A stretch of DNA of 64,000 nucleotides from an uncultured Bacteroidota bacterium (GCA_902800395.1 CADCEC010000001.1:186001-250000); one strand, 5' to 3'. Numbered from the stretch's first letter, positions 1 through 8,816 are shown. Notes: generated by a model from the sequence alone, not told the origin. Numbers and translations: made by a program.

Positions 1-243
1 GTGGAACCACCCATTCATGTAGATGTGGGTCTGGTTGTTCACAGCCCATTCTGCGCCGAAACGTGCTCCGATGGCGATGGCCACAAAGTAGACGGTCAGC
101 AGTACCGGGATGACGAAGAAGGTGATGGCTCCGCCCATCTTGGTGCGACGGGCAAATTCATTCCAGAGAATCAAGCCTGCCAGTACGACAAGCAGCATTC
201 CCCATTGTAAGAGGGCATCAGCCCCATAGACTTGGAAAAACAT
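1..243 (-). CDS. Membrane protein, DUF5692-like, 3' part cut by window edge
   Basis: Reading the minus strand from the ATG at 243 gives at least 81 codons with no stop before the window edge, so the C-terminus is missing. The visible part has two hydrophobic segments (about residues 10-25 and 38-57) split by a short charged stretch (NEFARRTKMGG), as in a multi-pass inner-membrane protein. The start MFFQVYGADALLQWGM resembles DUF5692 proteins from memory; I cannot confirm this. It is the last gene seen of a minus-strand set that includes hypB, an iron-sulfur flavoenzyme and hypA, which suggests a linked but unknown role. Confidence 0.6.
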   Translation of the reverse strand, partial: MFFQVYGADALLQWGMLLVVLAGLILWNEFARRTKMGGAITFFVIPVLLTVYFVAIAIGARFGAEWAVNNQTHIYMNGWFH

Positions 244-264
244 AATGTTGGTTTTTTGTTTGTG

Positions 265-612
265 TTATTGATTGATTGTTTGGGTTTTTCTTTCTTTGGC
301 GAAGGCGTAGGCTACCCACACGGCGGTGAGTACGAGCGACATGGGCACGCCGACGGTGAGCATCTCGCGAAGCATCATCTCGGCGCCACCGGCTTCGGTG
401 AGGGCTGTGAAGAAGGGGTAGCGCCAGCTGACCTCTCCGTTTATGATGTGGTCGACGACAAGCATCACGGTGCCGCCCCAAAGCATTTTCTCCAGCGTCG
501 GCACATGGCGCATCAGGACGGTAGCTCCTGTCCCCTCGATCTTTTTGGCGTTCAGTTTGCGATAGACAGTGGTGGCTATCGCCTGGGTCATGGGTACTAT
601 AAAACAAGACAT
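265..612 (-). CDS. Small membrane protein of unknown function (115 aa)
   Basis: A 115-residue protein with a hydrophobic N-terminus, a second likely membrane segment at about 44-58 (WGGTVMLVVDHIING) and a third at about 85-105. I do not recognise the family. It lies 19 bases downstream of hypA and 21 bases upstream of the next membrane protein, so all are probably co-transcribed. The last residues (KTQTINQ) and the following gap are encoded by a TTGATTG-type short repeat of the kind seen elsewhere in the window, so the C-terminus may have been extended by repeat growth. An overlapping longer frame on the same strand (218-607) lacks membrane character and is a shadow. Confidence 0.65.
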   Translation of the reverse strand: MSCFIVPMTQAIATTVYRKLNAKKIEGTGATVLMRHVPTLEKMLWGGTVMLVVDHIINGEVSWRYPFFTALTEAGGAEMMLREMLTVGVPMSLVLTAVWVAYAFAKERKTQTINQ

Positions 613-631
613 AATTGTTATAGTTTATATG

Positions 632-973
632 TTATACTTTTATCTCGCGTATTTCCACTTCATTGCCACGGAGCAGCCATGTGTTGCCGCTACCGCAATG
701 TGGACAGGTGCGGCCATGGGCGACGGTGGGATATTCACTCTTGCATTGGTCACACCAGGTGACGGCGGGTATGGTGTTCATCTCCAGTTCGCAACCTTGC
801 AGCAGAGGTTCCTTGTCGGCAGCCCAGCGCCAGCAGTCGCCGAGCAAGTGGGGTACCACGGTTGACACCTCGCCGATGTCCATCACCACAGAGGCCACAT
901 GTTCCACATGGTTGGCTTCCGCCACCTGCTTCACGTCGCGAATGATGTAGAATACTATGCCCAACTCGTGCAT
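632..973 (-). CDS. hypA: Nickel metallochaperone HypA
   Basis: At 113 residues it has the usual HypA length. It begins with the MHE signature, whose N-terminal amine and His2 bind nickel in the family, and carries a zinc site with two CxxC pairs (Cys74/Cys77 and Cys90/Cys93). HypA normally passes Ni to [NiFe]-hydrogenase together with the GTPase HypB. Its ATG overlaps the stop of the upstream flavoenzyme gene by one base (TGATG), which implies translational coupling. No hydrogenase subunit or hypC/D/E/F gene lies in the window, so the Ni-enzyme served is not visible. Confidence 0.92.
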   Translation of the reverse strand: MHELGIVFYIIRDVKQVAEANHVEHVASVVMDIGEVSTVVPHLLGDCWRWAADKEPLLQGCELEMNTIPAVTWCDQCKSEYPTVAHGRTCPHCGSGNTWLLRGNEVEIREIKV

Positions 974-3801
974 CAGTCTTTCTTGCTGAAGATGATTTTA
1001 CCGGTGCGTTTTATCATGTAGGGTAGTATGCCGCTGAATTTATCCTCCGAGGTGCGCATGATGCTTGCCTCGGGATGCTCACGGAAGAGATGGATGGCAT
1101 CGAAGGCACACTTGGTGGTGCAGATGCCGCAGCCTATGCAGCGGTTCTCGTCAACTACCGAAGCGCCGCAGGAGAGGCAACGTGAGGTTTCGATGTGCAC
1201 CTGCTCCTCTGTGAGGGTATTCATGTACTCGCTGAACTTGTCGGGCTGTTCGGTCACGCCTTCCTCCTGACGTGAGGCGTTGTCGTAGCTCTCCACGTGG
1301 ATGTCATCCTTGTCCAGCTCAATGAAGTCGCGGCGGTTGCGCCCGATGGTCATGTGTCCGTGCTGCACATAGCGGTGCAGGCTTTCGGCGGCCTCATGTC
1401 CGGCGGCTATGGCATCGATGGCGAACTTAGGCCCGCTGTAGCAGTCGCCACCCACGAAAATGTCAGGTTCAGCCGTCTGGTAGGTCAGCTTGTCGGCCAT
1501 CGGATATACGCCACGCGCAAACTCCACCATGGTGCCTTTCAGCAGGTCGTTCAGCACCACCGTCTGGCCGATGGCGAAGATGACCACGTCGGCGTCGAGG
1601 GTGATGGTGTCGTTCTCGTCATATTTTGGCGCGAAGCGGTGCTGCTCGTCGAACACGGAGATGCATTTCTTGAAGACAATGCCGCTGACATTTCCTTCGC
1701 CGAGCACCTCTTTGGGACCCCAGCCGGGGTTTATTGCCACACCGTCTTCACGGGCTTCGCGACGCTCCTCCAGCGATGCCGGCATGATGTCCTCAGTCTC
1801 CAGAGAGAGCATGGTGACTTCTGTGGCACCACTTCGTTTGGCCACACGGGCTGCATCGATGGCTACGTTGCCACCACCCACGACGACTACCTTGCCGCTT
1901 ACTTTCATGTCTCCGCAGTTGGCGGCATGCAGGAAGTCGATGGCTGTGGTGACGCCGGTGAGGCTCTCTCCCGGGATGCCGGGCAGGCGACCCCCCTGGC
2001 AACCGATGGCTACATAGAAGCCTTTATATCCCTCCTCGCGGAGCTGCTGCAGGGTGATGTCCTTGCCCACCTCCACGCCGGTACGTATCTCCACGCCTAT
2101 CTCGCGCATGATGTCTATCTCGGCCTTGATGACGGCTTTGTCCAGTTTGTACGACGGGATGCCGTATTGCAGCATGCCGCCGGGGATGGCGTTCTTCTCG
2201 AACACTGTGGGACGATAGCCCATAGTGGCGAGATAATAGGCGCAGCTCAAGCCCGCAGGGCCACCGCCGATGATGGCAATTTTCTCGTCCCAACGTTTGA
2301 GGACGCTTGACGCGATGTTGATTTCTGGCACGAAACGGTGCTCTGCATGCAGGTCCTGTTCGGCGATGAATTTCTTCACGGCGTCAATGGCAATAGGCTT
2401 GTCGATGGTGCCGCGGGTACAGGCATCCTCACAGCGTCGGTTGCAGACGCGGCCGCAGACGGCGGGGAATGGGTTCTCTCTCTTGATGAGCTCCAATGCC
2501 TCGCGGTATTTCCCTTCGGCGGCTTTCTTCAGATAGCCCTGCACGGCGATATGCGCCGGACAGGCAGTCTTGCAAGGCGCCGTGCCTGTGGGGTAGCAGT
2601 TGATGCGGTTCTTGTCGCGATAATCCTCATCCCATTTGTGCGGCCCCCATTTCTTTGCGTCGGGCAGCTCCTGCTTGGGATAAGTCTGCTCGCCGTGCTT
2701 GGTGCAAAGCTTTTGTCCCAGACGGACGGCTCCGGCGGGACAGTATTCCACACAGCGGCCGCAGGCTACGCAATTCTTAGGCTCTACTTTGGCCACATAG
2801 GCGCTACGGCTCATGTTGGGTGTGTTGAAGAGTTGTGATGTGCGCAGGGCATTGCATATCTTGACATTGCAGTTGCAGATGGCGAATATCTTGCCTTCGC
2901 CGTCGATATTGGTCACCTGGTGTACAAAGCCGTTGTCCTCGGCAATCTTAAGGATATTGATGGCCTCATCGTAGGTGATGGCATGTCCGCGTTTGGTCTC
3001 TATCAAGTAGTCGGCCATGTCGCCCACGCCAATACACCAGTCACGATAGTCGTCGGCGCAGCCTTCGTCGAGTTTTTTGCGCCCGTAGCGGCACGAGCAG
3101 ATGCCGACGGCAAGATGCCCCTCGTAGCGTTTGAGCCAGTAGGATAGATGCTCGATGTCGGCAGTCTCATTCTCCATGGATATTGCTTTCTCCACGGGGA
3201 TGACGTGCATGCCTATGCCGCTGCCGCCCATAGGTACCATGGGGGTAATCTTCTCCAACGGCAGGAAAGTCATACGCTCAAAGAACATTGCCAGCTCCGG
3301 ATGCTTGTCCATCAGCTCCACGTTCATATTGGTGTACTCGGCGCTGCCCGGGACGAACATCGGCACCCAGTATTCGCGGTCTTTGCGCTCGAAGGTGGTG
3401 CCCGGCACGGGACCGTCCTTGGTGTAGTGGTCGCCGTAGTCGTATTCAAGCATGCCGAAGTAAGCCAGCTTGTCCAGCAAGGCGTCGAAGCCTTCTTCCG
3501 TAGACGCGTAGTGTTTCTGGCGGTTCAGCTCATGCAGTTGGCTGCGTGTCCAGTGTTTACGCACCTTGAACGGATTGCCGGGAAGCATGTCCAGCAGGAG
3601 GTCCAGCGAGGCTTCGCGGGTGATTGCGTCCATCTCATCCTCGAAGATACAGGCCAAGCCCCAGTATTCCGGAGCTTCGGTGGTCATCTTTATCTTTCCG
3701 GGAATGCGGTCTGTGATGTGGCGCACCAGCTTTATCAGCTTGGGGTTGGGGTTTTTGTCTCCAAAATGTTTGGGGACAAACTTATTCGACATCTCTGGCA
3801 T
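973..3801 (-). CDS. Multidomain iron-sulfur flavoprotein oxidoreductase (GltD/NfnB-like)
   Basis: A 942-residue soluble redox protein. Residues 1-335 form an N-terminal region with scattered Cys pairs (CSC near 235, CNC near 309) that I cannot name. A ferredoxin-like cluster follows at about 344-354 (CVACGRCVEYC), then a GltD-type Cys-rich segment (about 402-461) and an FAD-binding GGGPAG at about 512. An NAD(P)-binding GGGN lies at about 642, and a second ferredoxin domain near 886-913 (CIGCGICTTKC). The core matches the small subunit of glutamate synthase and NfnB, which move electrons between NAD(P)H and ferredoxin-type partners. The partner is unknown. It sits between hypB and hypA, coupled to hypA, so its job may involve a nickel enzyme. 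Confidence 0.85.
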   Translation of the reverse strand: MPEMSNKFVPKHFGDKNPNPKLIKLVRHITDRIPGKIKMTTEAPEYWGLACIFEDEMDAITREASLDLLLDMLPGNPFKVRKHWTRSQLHELNRQKHYASTEEGFDALLDKLAYFGMLEYDYGDHYTKDGPVPGTTFERKDREYWVPMFVPGSAEYTNMNVELMDKHPELAMFFERMTFLPLEKITPMVPMGGSGIGMHVIPVEKAISMENETADIEHLSYWLKRYEGHLAVGICSCRYGRKKLDEGCADDYRDWCIGVGDMADYLIETKRGHAITYDEAINILKIAEDNGFVHQVTNIDGEGKIFAICNCNVKICNALRTSQLFNTPNMSRSAYVAKVEPKNCVACGRCVEYCPAGAVRLGQKLCTKHGEQTYPKQELPDAKKWGPHKWDEDYRDKNRINCYPTGTAPCKTACPAHIAVQGYLKKAAEGKYREALELIKRENPFPAVCGRVCNRRCEDACTRGTIDKPIAIDAVKKFIAEQDLHAEHRFVPEINIASSVLKRWDEKIAIIGGGPAGLSCAYYLATMGYRPTVFEKNAIPGGMLQYGIPSYKLDKAVIKAEIDIMREIGVEIRTGVEVGKDITLQQLREEGYKGFYVAIGCQGGRLPGIPGESLTGVTTAIDFLHAANCGDMKVSGKVVVVGGGNVAIDAARVAKRSGATEVTMLSLETEDIMPASLEERREAREDGVAINPGWGPKEVLGEGNVSGIVFKKCISVFDEQHRFAPKYDENDTITLDADVVIFAIGQTVVLNDLLKGTMVEFARGVYPMADKLTYQTAEPDIFVGGDCYSGPKFAIDAIAAGHEAAESLHRYVQHGHMTIGRNRRDFIELDKDDIHVESYDNASRQEEGVTEQPDKFSEYMNTLTEEQVHIETSRCLSCGASVVDENRCIGCGICTTKCAFDAIHLFREHPEASIMRTSEDKFSGILPYMIKRTGKIIFSKKD

Positions 3802-3821
3802 ATCTCTTTATTCTTTGTTTA

Positions 3822-4493
3822 TTATTGTTTCCAGTTGTTAACCTGATCTTTCAGCCACCGTACAAAGACATCTACACCTTCGCCGGTCTTGGCACAGATG
3901 GGTATGACCTGAGCCTTGGGGTTACGCTCATGTATGTATTTCTTGCACCTTTCCAGGCTGAAGTCAAAATATGGCATCACATCTGTCTTGTTGATGAGCA
4001 CCACGTCGCAGACGGAGAACATCAAGGGGTATTTGAGAGGTTTGTCGTCGCCTTCCGGCACGGAGAGTATCATGGCGTTGCGCACAGCGCCGGTGTCGAA
4101 CTCGGCGGGGCATACAAGGTTGCCTACGTTCTCCAGTATCACGAGGTCGGTGGCGTTCAGGTCGAGGGCATCCAGCCCTTGGCGTGTCATCTCGGCGTCG
4201 AGGTGGCACATTCCTCCGGTGTGCAGCTGTATCGATTCCACACCCGTGGCTTCTCTCATCTTGCGGGCGTCGACATCGCTGTCTATGTCAGCTTCCATCA
4301 CACCGATACGAAGGCTGTCTTTCAGCCGGTTGATTGTCTGTATAAGAGTCGTTGTCTTGCCGCTGCCGGGAGCCGACATGAGGTTCAGCAGAAACACCCC
4401 TTTCTCTTTTAGTTCCTTGCGCAGGGCGTCGGCGTCACAGTCGTTGTCGGCGAATACGCTTTTCTTGATTTCAATCACTCGCAGTGCGTCCAT
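3822..4493 (-). CDS. hypB: Nickel-insertion GTPase HypB
   Basis: A SIMIBI-class GTPase of 223 residues. The P-loop APGSGKTT lies at 41-48, the metal-binding GMCHLD has Cys96/His97, a further conserved Cys is at 128 (NLVCP), and the guanine-specificity NKTD is at 169-172. HypB hydrolyses GTP to drive Ni delivery with HypA. This copy lacks the N-terminal CxxCGC high-affinity nickel site and any His-rich tract, so it is the minimal form. It is first in the operon, 20 bases ahead of the flavoenzyme gene. Confidence 0.92.
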   Translation of the reverse strand: MDALRVIEIKKSVFADNDCDADALRKELKEKGVFLLNLMSAPGSGKTTTLIQTINRLKDSLRIGVMEADIDSDVDARKMREATGVESIQLHTGGMCHLDAEMTRQGLDALDLNATDLVILENVGNLVCPAEFDTGAVRNAMILSVPEGDDKPLKYPLMFSVCDVVLINKTDVMPYFDFSLERCKKYIHERNPKAQVIPICAKTGEGVDVFVRWLKDQVNNWKQ

Positions 4494-4519
4494 GTTGTTT
4501 TATTTTAAAAAACTGGGTG

Positions 4520-4527
4520 CAAAGATA
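4520..4527 (-). promoter_or_regulatory. Probable -7 box for the hyp cluster
   Basis: The minus strand reads TATCTTTG here, a match to the Bacteroidota -7 consensus TAnnTTTG, about 27 bases before the hypB start. I see no clear TTTG -33 element at the expected distance, so the assignment rests on the -7 box and its position. Confidence 0.45.
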
Positions 4528-4712
4528 CGAAATAAAAATGGAATGACATGAATTATTTTTGGTTCGTCCGCTAAATGGATGGGCACGACCGGCTCCTCAA
4601 GCAGGGCTACCTGAGATGCGAGGCTCCGGGAATAGGGTGTGAATGGGTGAATTCCCTGAATGGTAAAGAGTACCCCGAATCAGTAAATGGTGTCAGAAAT
4701 GCGTATAAATAA
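4528..4712. other. Gene-free gap upstream of hypB
   Basis: About 185 bases between the hypB promoter region and the terminator of tRNA-Asn. No convincing reading frame, RNA fold or known motif was found. It is less AT-rich than most gaps in the window (around GGCACGACCGGCTCCTC), so it could be the remnant of a lost gene. Confidence 0.4.
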
Positions 4713-4738
4713 AAAAAGACACCATATAGTGTCTTTTT
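4713..4738 (-). terminator. Terminator after tRNA-Asn
   Basis: A perfect 10-bp inverted repeat (AAAAAGACAC / GTGTCTTTTT) with a 6-base loop starts two bases after the tRNA 3' end. On the minus strand it ends in a T-run, as in an intrinsic terminator. Confidence 0.8.
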
Positions 4739-4739
4739 G

Positions 4740-4813
4740 CTCCCCCTGAAGGACTTGAACCTTCGACCCCCTGATTAACAGTCAGGTGCTCTAACCAACT
4801 GAGCTAAGGAGGA
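4740..4813 (-). tRNA. tRNA-Asn (anticodon GTT)
   Basis: The minus strand folds into a complete 74-nt cloverleaf. The acceptor stem TCCTCCT pairs with AGGGGGA (one T-G pair) and the discriminator is G. The D-arm is AGCTCAGTTGGTTAGAGC, the anticodon stem-loop CTGACTGTTAATCAG places GTT, and the T-arm has GGTTCAAGTCC. The 3' CCA is not encoded. A promoter lies upstream and a terminator directly downstream, so it is a single-gene unit. Confidence 0.96.
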
Positions 4814-4860
4814 ATATTTCCCTTCCTATGAGAAGGCGCTTTCTCTCTCGAAAGCGGGTG

Positions 4861-4892
4861 CAAAAGTACACACTTTTTTGTTACCCACCAAA
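4861..4892 (-). promoter_or_regulatory. Bacteroidota-type promoter for tRNA-Asn
   Basis: On the minus strand a TTTG -33 box (4889-4892) is followed after 20 bases by a TACTTTTG -7 box (4861-4868). Both match the Bacteroidota primary sigma consensus. Between this and the tRNA lies a small hairpin (CGCTTTC/GAAAGCG, 4837-4856) in the 5' leader. Confidence 0.7.
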
Positions 4893-4934
4893 TTTTTTTT
4901 GAAATATTTTTTGTTTCTGACGTTAACTTACTGT

Positions 4935-5798
4935 CTATTCGATGGATATGTTTTTTAGTTCTTCCACCATATCGCTCGCCAGAAGGCTCGATTCTGACTG
5001 TTTCTTCACCAAATTGTCGCCAATTTGGCCATGTATGCGCACCCCGAGGCATACGGATTCGAATAAGTCGCTGTGTTTCTGCGCGATGATGCCAAGCAGG
5101 ATGCCTGTCAGCACATCGCCGCTGCCGGCAGTAGCCATACCGGCGTTGCCGGTAAGGTTCTCATACACACGTCCGTCGGGGGAATAGACGCGCGTGTGAT
5201 GGGCTTTCTTGACGATGATGACATTGTGCAGTCGTGCCATCTCGGCAGGATCGGCATCGCCGAAGAGACGCTCGTACTCCTTTGCGTGGGGAGTAAGGAT
5301 ACAGTTAAGAGTTAAGAGTTTAGAGATAAGAGTTTTTTGGAGGGCGAGGATGTTGATGGCGTCGGCGTCTAAGACGAATGGCGTGATTGTCTGATTGCTT
5401 GATTGCTTTTTCGCTTGATTTGATTTTGTTTCAGCGGTGCTCAAGGCCGTTCCCTTGTGGTCAGGCAGGATTGCTTGATTGGAGAGGAGTTGGAGGAGGG
5501 CTTCCTGCGTGGTCTCGTCAGTGCCGATACCGGGGCCGACGGCGATGGCAGAGTAGCGTTCGAGGTGGGTTGGTGGTAGGGAGAACACTTCGTCGCAGGG
5601 GTCGAGACTCACCATGGCCTCGGGGAAAGCGGCCTGCATGGGGTCGACGCAGCGCGAGGGGAGGTGTACACTCACCAGCCCGCAGCCACTACGCAGCGCG
5701 GCTTTGGCCGCCAGGATGGCACAGCCCATGCGCCCGTAGGCACCGGCAATCAGTAGCCCATGGCCGTAATCGTGTTTGGTGGTTTCTTGGTTTCGCAT
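4935..5798 (-). CDS. nnrD: ADP-dependent NAD(P)H-hydrate dehydratase
   Basis: Ribokinase-like fold enzyme that repairs damaged hydrated NAD(P)H. The GNAGMATAGSGDVLTG segment holds the family's catalytic Asp and nucleotide loop, and an early GAYGRMGCAILAAKAALRSG segment matches the substrate domain. At 287 residues it is only the C-terminal dehydratase domain; the NnrE epimerase half usual in fused proteins is absent from the start. Between the substrate and catalytic halves (about residues 122-142) is an Asn/Gln/Lys-rich insert coded by a TTGATTGC-type repeat, and a second short repeat (about 5296-5336) codes a Ser/Leu-rich stretch nearby. Both keep the frame. Confidence 0.88.
   Translation of the reverse strand: MRNQETTKHDYGHGLLIAGAYGRMGCAILAAKAALRSGCGLVSVHLPSRCVDPMQAAFPEAMVSLDPCDEVFSLPPTHLERYSAIAVGPGIGTDETTQEALLQLLSNQAILPDHKGTALSTAETKSNQAKKQSSNQTITPFVLDADAINILALQKTLISKLLTLNCILTPHAKEYERLFGDADPAEMARLHNVIIVKKAHHTRVYSPDGRVYENLTGNAGMATAGSGDVLTGILLGIIAQKHSDLFESVCLGVRIHGQIGDNLVKKQSESSLLASDMVEELKNISIE
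5384..5428. repeat. In-frame 8-bp-period repeat inside nnrD
   Basis: Copies of GATTGCTT and variants in tandem. Translated on the minus strand they give an Asn/Gln/Ser/Lys-rich insert (SNQAKKQSSNQ). The same unit occurs in waaA and twice in mtaB. Confidence 0.75.
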
Positions 5799-5809
5799 AA
5801 TTAAAAAAG

Positions 5810-5840
5810 AGTAGAGACGCGCTCTCTGCGCGTCTCTACT
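5810..5840 (-). terminator. Terminator after the M16 protease gene
   Basis: A 12-bp perfect stem (AGTAGAGACGCG / CGCGTCTCTACT) with a 7-base loop. On the minus strand it is followed by a run of six T, 17 bases after the protease stop. Confidence 0.75.
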
Positions 5841-5856
5841 ACAAAAGGTTTGTTGA

Positions 5857-8769
5857 TCAATCGGCAGTTCCGACGGCGCCGTCTTCGGGACGGAGCTTCA
5901 CGGAGACGTAGTTGTCGAGGTTGATGTACTTGTTGGCAAGATTCTTAATCATCTCGGGGGTGACGTTTTTCACCAAGGTGTTGTAGTCGGTGATGTATTC
6001 GTCACGGCTCTCGCCATAGATGTAGCTGCCCTTGATCTGGTTCAGCCAGTAGCTGTTGTTCTGGACACTCTTGTCGTGCTGGACGATGAGCTGCTCCTGT
6101 ACTTTGCCGAGGGTCTTCTGATCGCAGCCTTTCTTCATGTACTGCTTGAGAATCTTAATGCAGTCTTTCTCGATTTTCTCAGCCTTCTCGGGGTCGCATC
6201 CGATGTAGAACTGCCAGGCGACGGTGCCGTTACCGGTGATGGAGGGGCTGCAGCTGATGTTGGCGCTGGGGCTGTAGGCGTCGCCGTTCTTCTCGCGGAT
6301 AATCTCGGTGACGGTGATGCTCAGGGCATCGCCAAACTCCTGGAGGGCGATGCGGGTCTGGAGGTCAAGCTCGCTGTTGGGGACATCCTTCTGGCCGGAG
6401 ATGAGGAGCATGCCCTGACGCTCGATACCCTTGACGGCTTCGGCGTGGACGATACCTTTGGCGAACTTCGGGCTGCGGTCGAGGGCGTAGTCCTTGGTGA
6501 CGGCGGGAAGGGTGGGGAGGTGGTTGAGGTAGTTGGCAATCATAGCAATGGCGCTGTCGCTGACATTACCGACGAAGAAGAAGGTCTGGTTGTTGGCGAA
6601 GGAGAAGCGCTCCTTGTAGATCTCGTACATGCGGTCGAGGTCGAGGCTGCGGACCTGCTCCTCGGTGGGGAACTGGATGATGCGCTTGCTATCGGGGTAA
6701 GCGGTCTTGATGTATTTCTCGATGAAAGCCACCTGGGGATTGTCGCGGATGAATTTCAGCTGCTGGATGGTGTTCTCAATCTCACGGTCGTAGGCCTCTT
6801 TGTCCTTGCGGGGAGCGGTGTAGTAGAGGTTGATGAGCTGGAGGGTGGTCTCGAGGTCCTTGGGCGAGCAGTTGCCGGAGAAGCCCTGGGTGTTGCCGCC
6901 GATGGAGGGGCTGATGGAGAGATTCATGCCTTTGAGCTTCTTGCTGAGCTGGGTGGCGCTGAAGTTGCCAATACCGCCGGCGTCGATGAACTCGGCAGCG
7001 TTGTCGGCCTGGTAGAAGTCGGCGTCGCCGTAGAGCGAGGTACCACCGAGGGAGTAGGAGGAGATGAGGATTTCGTCAGCCTTGAGCTCGGTTTTCTTCA
7101 CCACGAAGCGGATGCCGTTGGGACAGGTGTACTCGGTATAACCGAGGGTGCTGTTGCTGGCGGTCTGGAAGGGGGTGACGGTGGCGACGGTCTCGTCGAA
7201 GAGGGGCTCGCTGTTGAAGTTGTCGACCCACGGTTCGGTCTTGATGTTCTTGTAGTTCTTCAGGATGGCGATGGCTTCCTGCTCGGTGGGGATGGTGACG
7301 CCGTCCTTCTCGGGAGCGGTGAGGTAGAAGACAATGTTCTCGTCGGTGATCCAAGTCTTCACGAGAGCGTTGACCTCTTCAAGGGTCACTTCGGGGACAA
7401 ATTCCTTGGCATATTTCCATTCCTGGCGGATGCCGGGGGTGGGGTCGTTCTCAAGGTAATGGTTGGTGTACTCGTCGGCGAGGCTGTTGCTCTGAGTCTT
7501 GTTCTCCTCCTTGGCCATCTTCTGATAGCGGGAGAGGATCTCCTCTTTCTGACGGTCGAGTTCGGCCTGGAGGAATCCGTGGTCTTCAATCTGCTTCATC
7601 ACTTTGAGGAGGAGTTCGGCGGTCTCGTTGATGCGGCCGTCCTTAGGAGCGGCGCTGAGTTCGAAGACGTCGATTTCACGGCCGAGGAATCCGCCGTAGC
7701 CGCCGCCGGCATACATCATGGGAGCGGTGGGTTTCTGGGCGAGGTCGTTGAAGCGCTCGTTGATCATCATGCTGATGAGGCTGCGGACGAGCATGGTGCG
7801 GTAGGCGCCGATGGTGCCGTTGGGGGTCTTCTTGTGTTTCCAGAAGATTTCGAGGGTGGTGCTGGTGGCCTCCTTGTCGGTGGCGATGGCCACGAGGGGC
7901 TCCTTGTTGTCGGGGATTTCGTAGGAGAGGCGGGGGAGTTTGGGCTCTTTGCCGAGGAACTTGTGGGTGGAGAAGATGTCCTTCACCTTCTGCTCGACAG
8001 CCTTGTCGCCTTTGAGGCCGGCATACTCGTAGTTGTCCATGTCGCCAACGATGACGATGGCCTGCAGGTCGGGACGGTACCAGTCGTTGAAGAAGTCAAC
8101 GATGCTCTGGCGCTTGAAGTTCATAATGACCTCTTCCTTTCCAATGGGGAGACGGTCGGCGTAGAGGGAACCCTTCAGCATGATGGGCCAGGTCTTCTTG
8201 CGGAGACGGTCGCCGTGGCCGACGCCACCGCGCCACTCTTCGTGGATGACGCCGCGCTCTTCCTCAATTTCTTTCTGGTCGAAGAGGATGTTGCCGGCCC
8301 AACCGTCGAGGATCTCGAAGCCCATCTTGACCATCTCGGGGTCGTCGGCGGGCATGTTGACATAGTAGACAGTCTGGTCGAAGGAGGTGTAGGCGTTGAT
8401 GTCGCGTCCGAACTCGACACCATGCTGCTGCAGCTTGTCAATCATCTGGTTGCCGGGATAGCCCTTGATACCATTGAAAGCCATGTGCTCGCAGAAGTGG
8501 GCGAGGCCCTGCTGGTCGTCGCGCTCCATGATGGAACCGGCGTTGGAGACCAGACGGAACTGGATCATCTTCTCCGGCTTTTTGTTGTTGCGCACATAGT
8601 AGGTGAATCCGTTGTCGAGCTTGCCGTAGCGGATTTTCTTGTCCAGGGGTACCTGGGCAGTGAGGTCACTCTTCTTCTCTTTCTTGTCTCCGCCGAGGCC
8701 GAGCTGGGCGAAAGAGGTGCCGCTGAAGACGAAGGTCAGCAGGAGGGCGAATAAAAAGGTTTTTTTCAT
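5857..8769 (-). CDS. Secreted M16 (pitrilysin/insulinase) zinc protease
   Basis: A 970-residue protein with a clear signal peptide (KKTFLFALLLTFVFSGTSFA). The inverted zinc motif HFCEH sits in the first M16 domain, with a downstream Glu region (EEERGVIHEEW) supplying the third ligand. A second, non-catalytic M16 domain covers roughly the last 430 residues, the usual two-half clamshell architecture. It most likely acts in the periplasm or at the outer membrane, degrading peptides. A hairpin terminator follows it. A long open frame on the opposite strand is an artefact of its codon bias. Confidence 0.93.
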   Translation of the reverse strand: MKKTFLFALLLTFVFSGTSFAQLGLGGDKKEKKSDLTAQVPLDKKIRYGKLDNGFTYYVRNNKKPEKMIQFRLVSNAGSIMERDDQQGLAHFCEHMAFNGIKGYPGNQMIDKLQQHGVEFGRDINAYTSFDQTVYYVNMPADDPEMVKMGFEILDGWAGNILFDQKEIEEERGVIHEEWRGGVGHGDRLRKKTWPIMLKGSLYADRLPIGKEEVIMNFKRQSIVDFFNDWYRPDLQAIVIVGDMDNYEYAGLKGDKAVEQKVKDIFSTHKFLGKEPKLPRLSYEIPDNKEPLVAIATDKEATSTTLEIFWKHKKTPNGTIGAYRTMLVRSLISMMINERFNDLAQKPTAPMMYAGGGYGGFLGREIDVFELSAAPKDGRINETAELLLKVMKQIEDHGFLQAELDRQKEEILSRYQKMAKEENKTQSNSLADEYTNHYLENDPTPGIRQEWKYAKEFVPEVTLEEVNALVKTWITDENIVFYLTAPEKDGVTIPTEQEAIAILKNYKNIKTEPWVDNFNSEPLFDETVATVTPFQTASNSTLGYTEYTCPNGIRFVVKKTELKADEILISSYSLGGTSLYGDADFYQADNAAEFIDAGGIGNFSATQLSKKLKGMNLSISPSIGGNTQGFSGNCSPKDLETTLQLINLYYTAPRKDKEAYDREIENTIQQLKFIRDNPQVAFIEKYIKTAYPDSKRIIQFPTEEQVRSLDLDRMYEIYKERFSFANNQTFFFVGNVSDSAIAMIANYLNHLPTLPAVTKDYALDRSPKFAKGIVHAEAVKGIERQGMLLISGQKDVPNSELDLQTRIALQEFGDALSITVTEIIREKNGDAYSPSANISCSPSITGNGTVAWQFYIGCDPEKAEKIEKDCIKILKQYMKKGCDQKTLGKVQEQLIVQHDKSVQNNSYWLNQIKGSYIYGESRDEYITDYNTLVKNVTPEMIKNLANKYINLDNYVSVKLRPEDGAVGTAD

Positions 8770-8816
8770 TGTGTTGAAATTTTAATAAAATGGTTATTAA
8801 TTATATTATATATTTT

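Noticed and set aside
4837-4856. Hairpin upstream of tRNA-Asn considered as a riboswitch or T-box
   Set aside because: It is only a 7-bp stem in a short leader of a tRNA gene, with no conserved T-box or riboswitch core.
6076-8754. An 892-codon open frame on the plus strand opposite the M16 protease
   Set aside because: It is exactly antisense to a clear protease gene, has low-complexity Gly/Val/Glu/Leu composition and no domain. It arises from codon bias.
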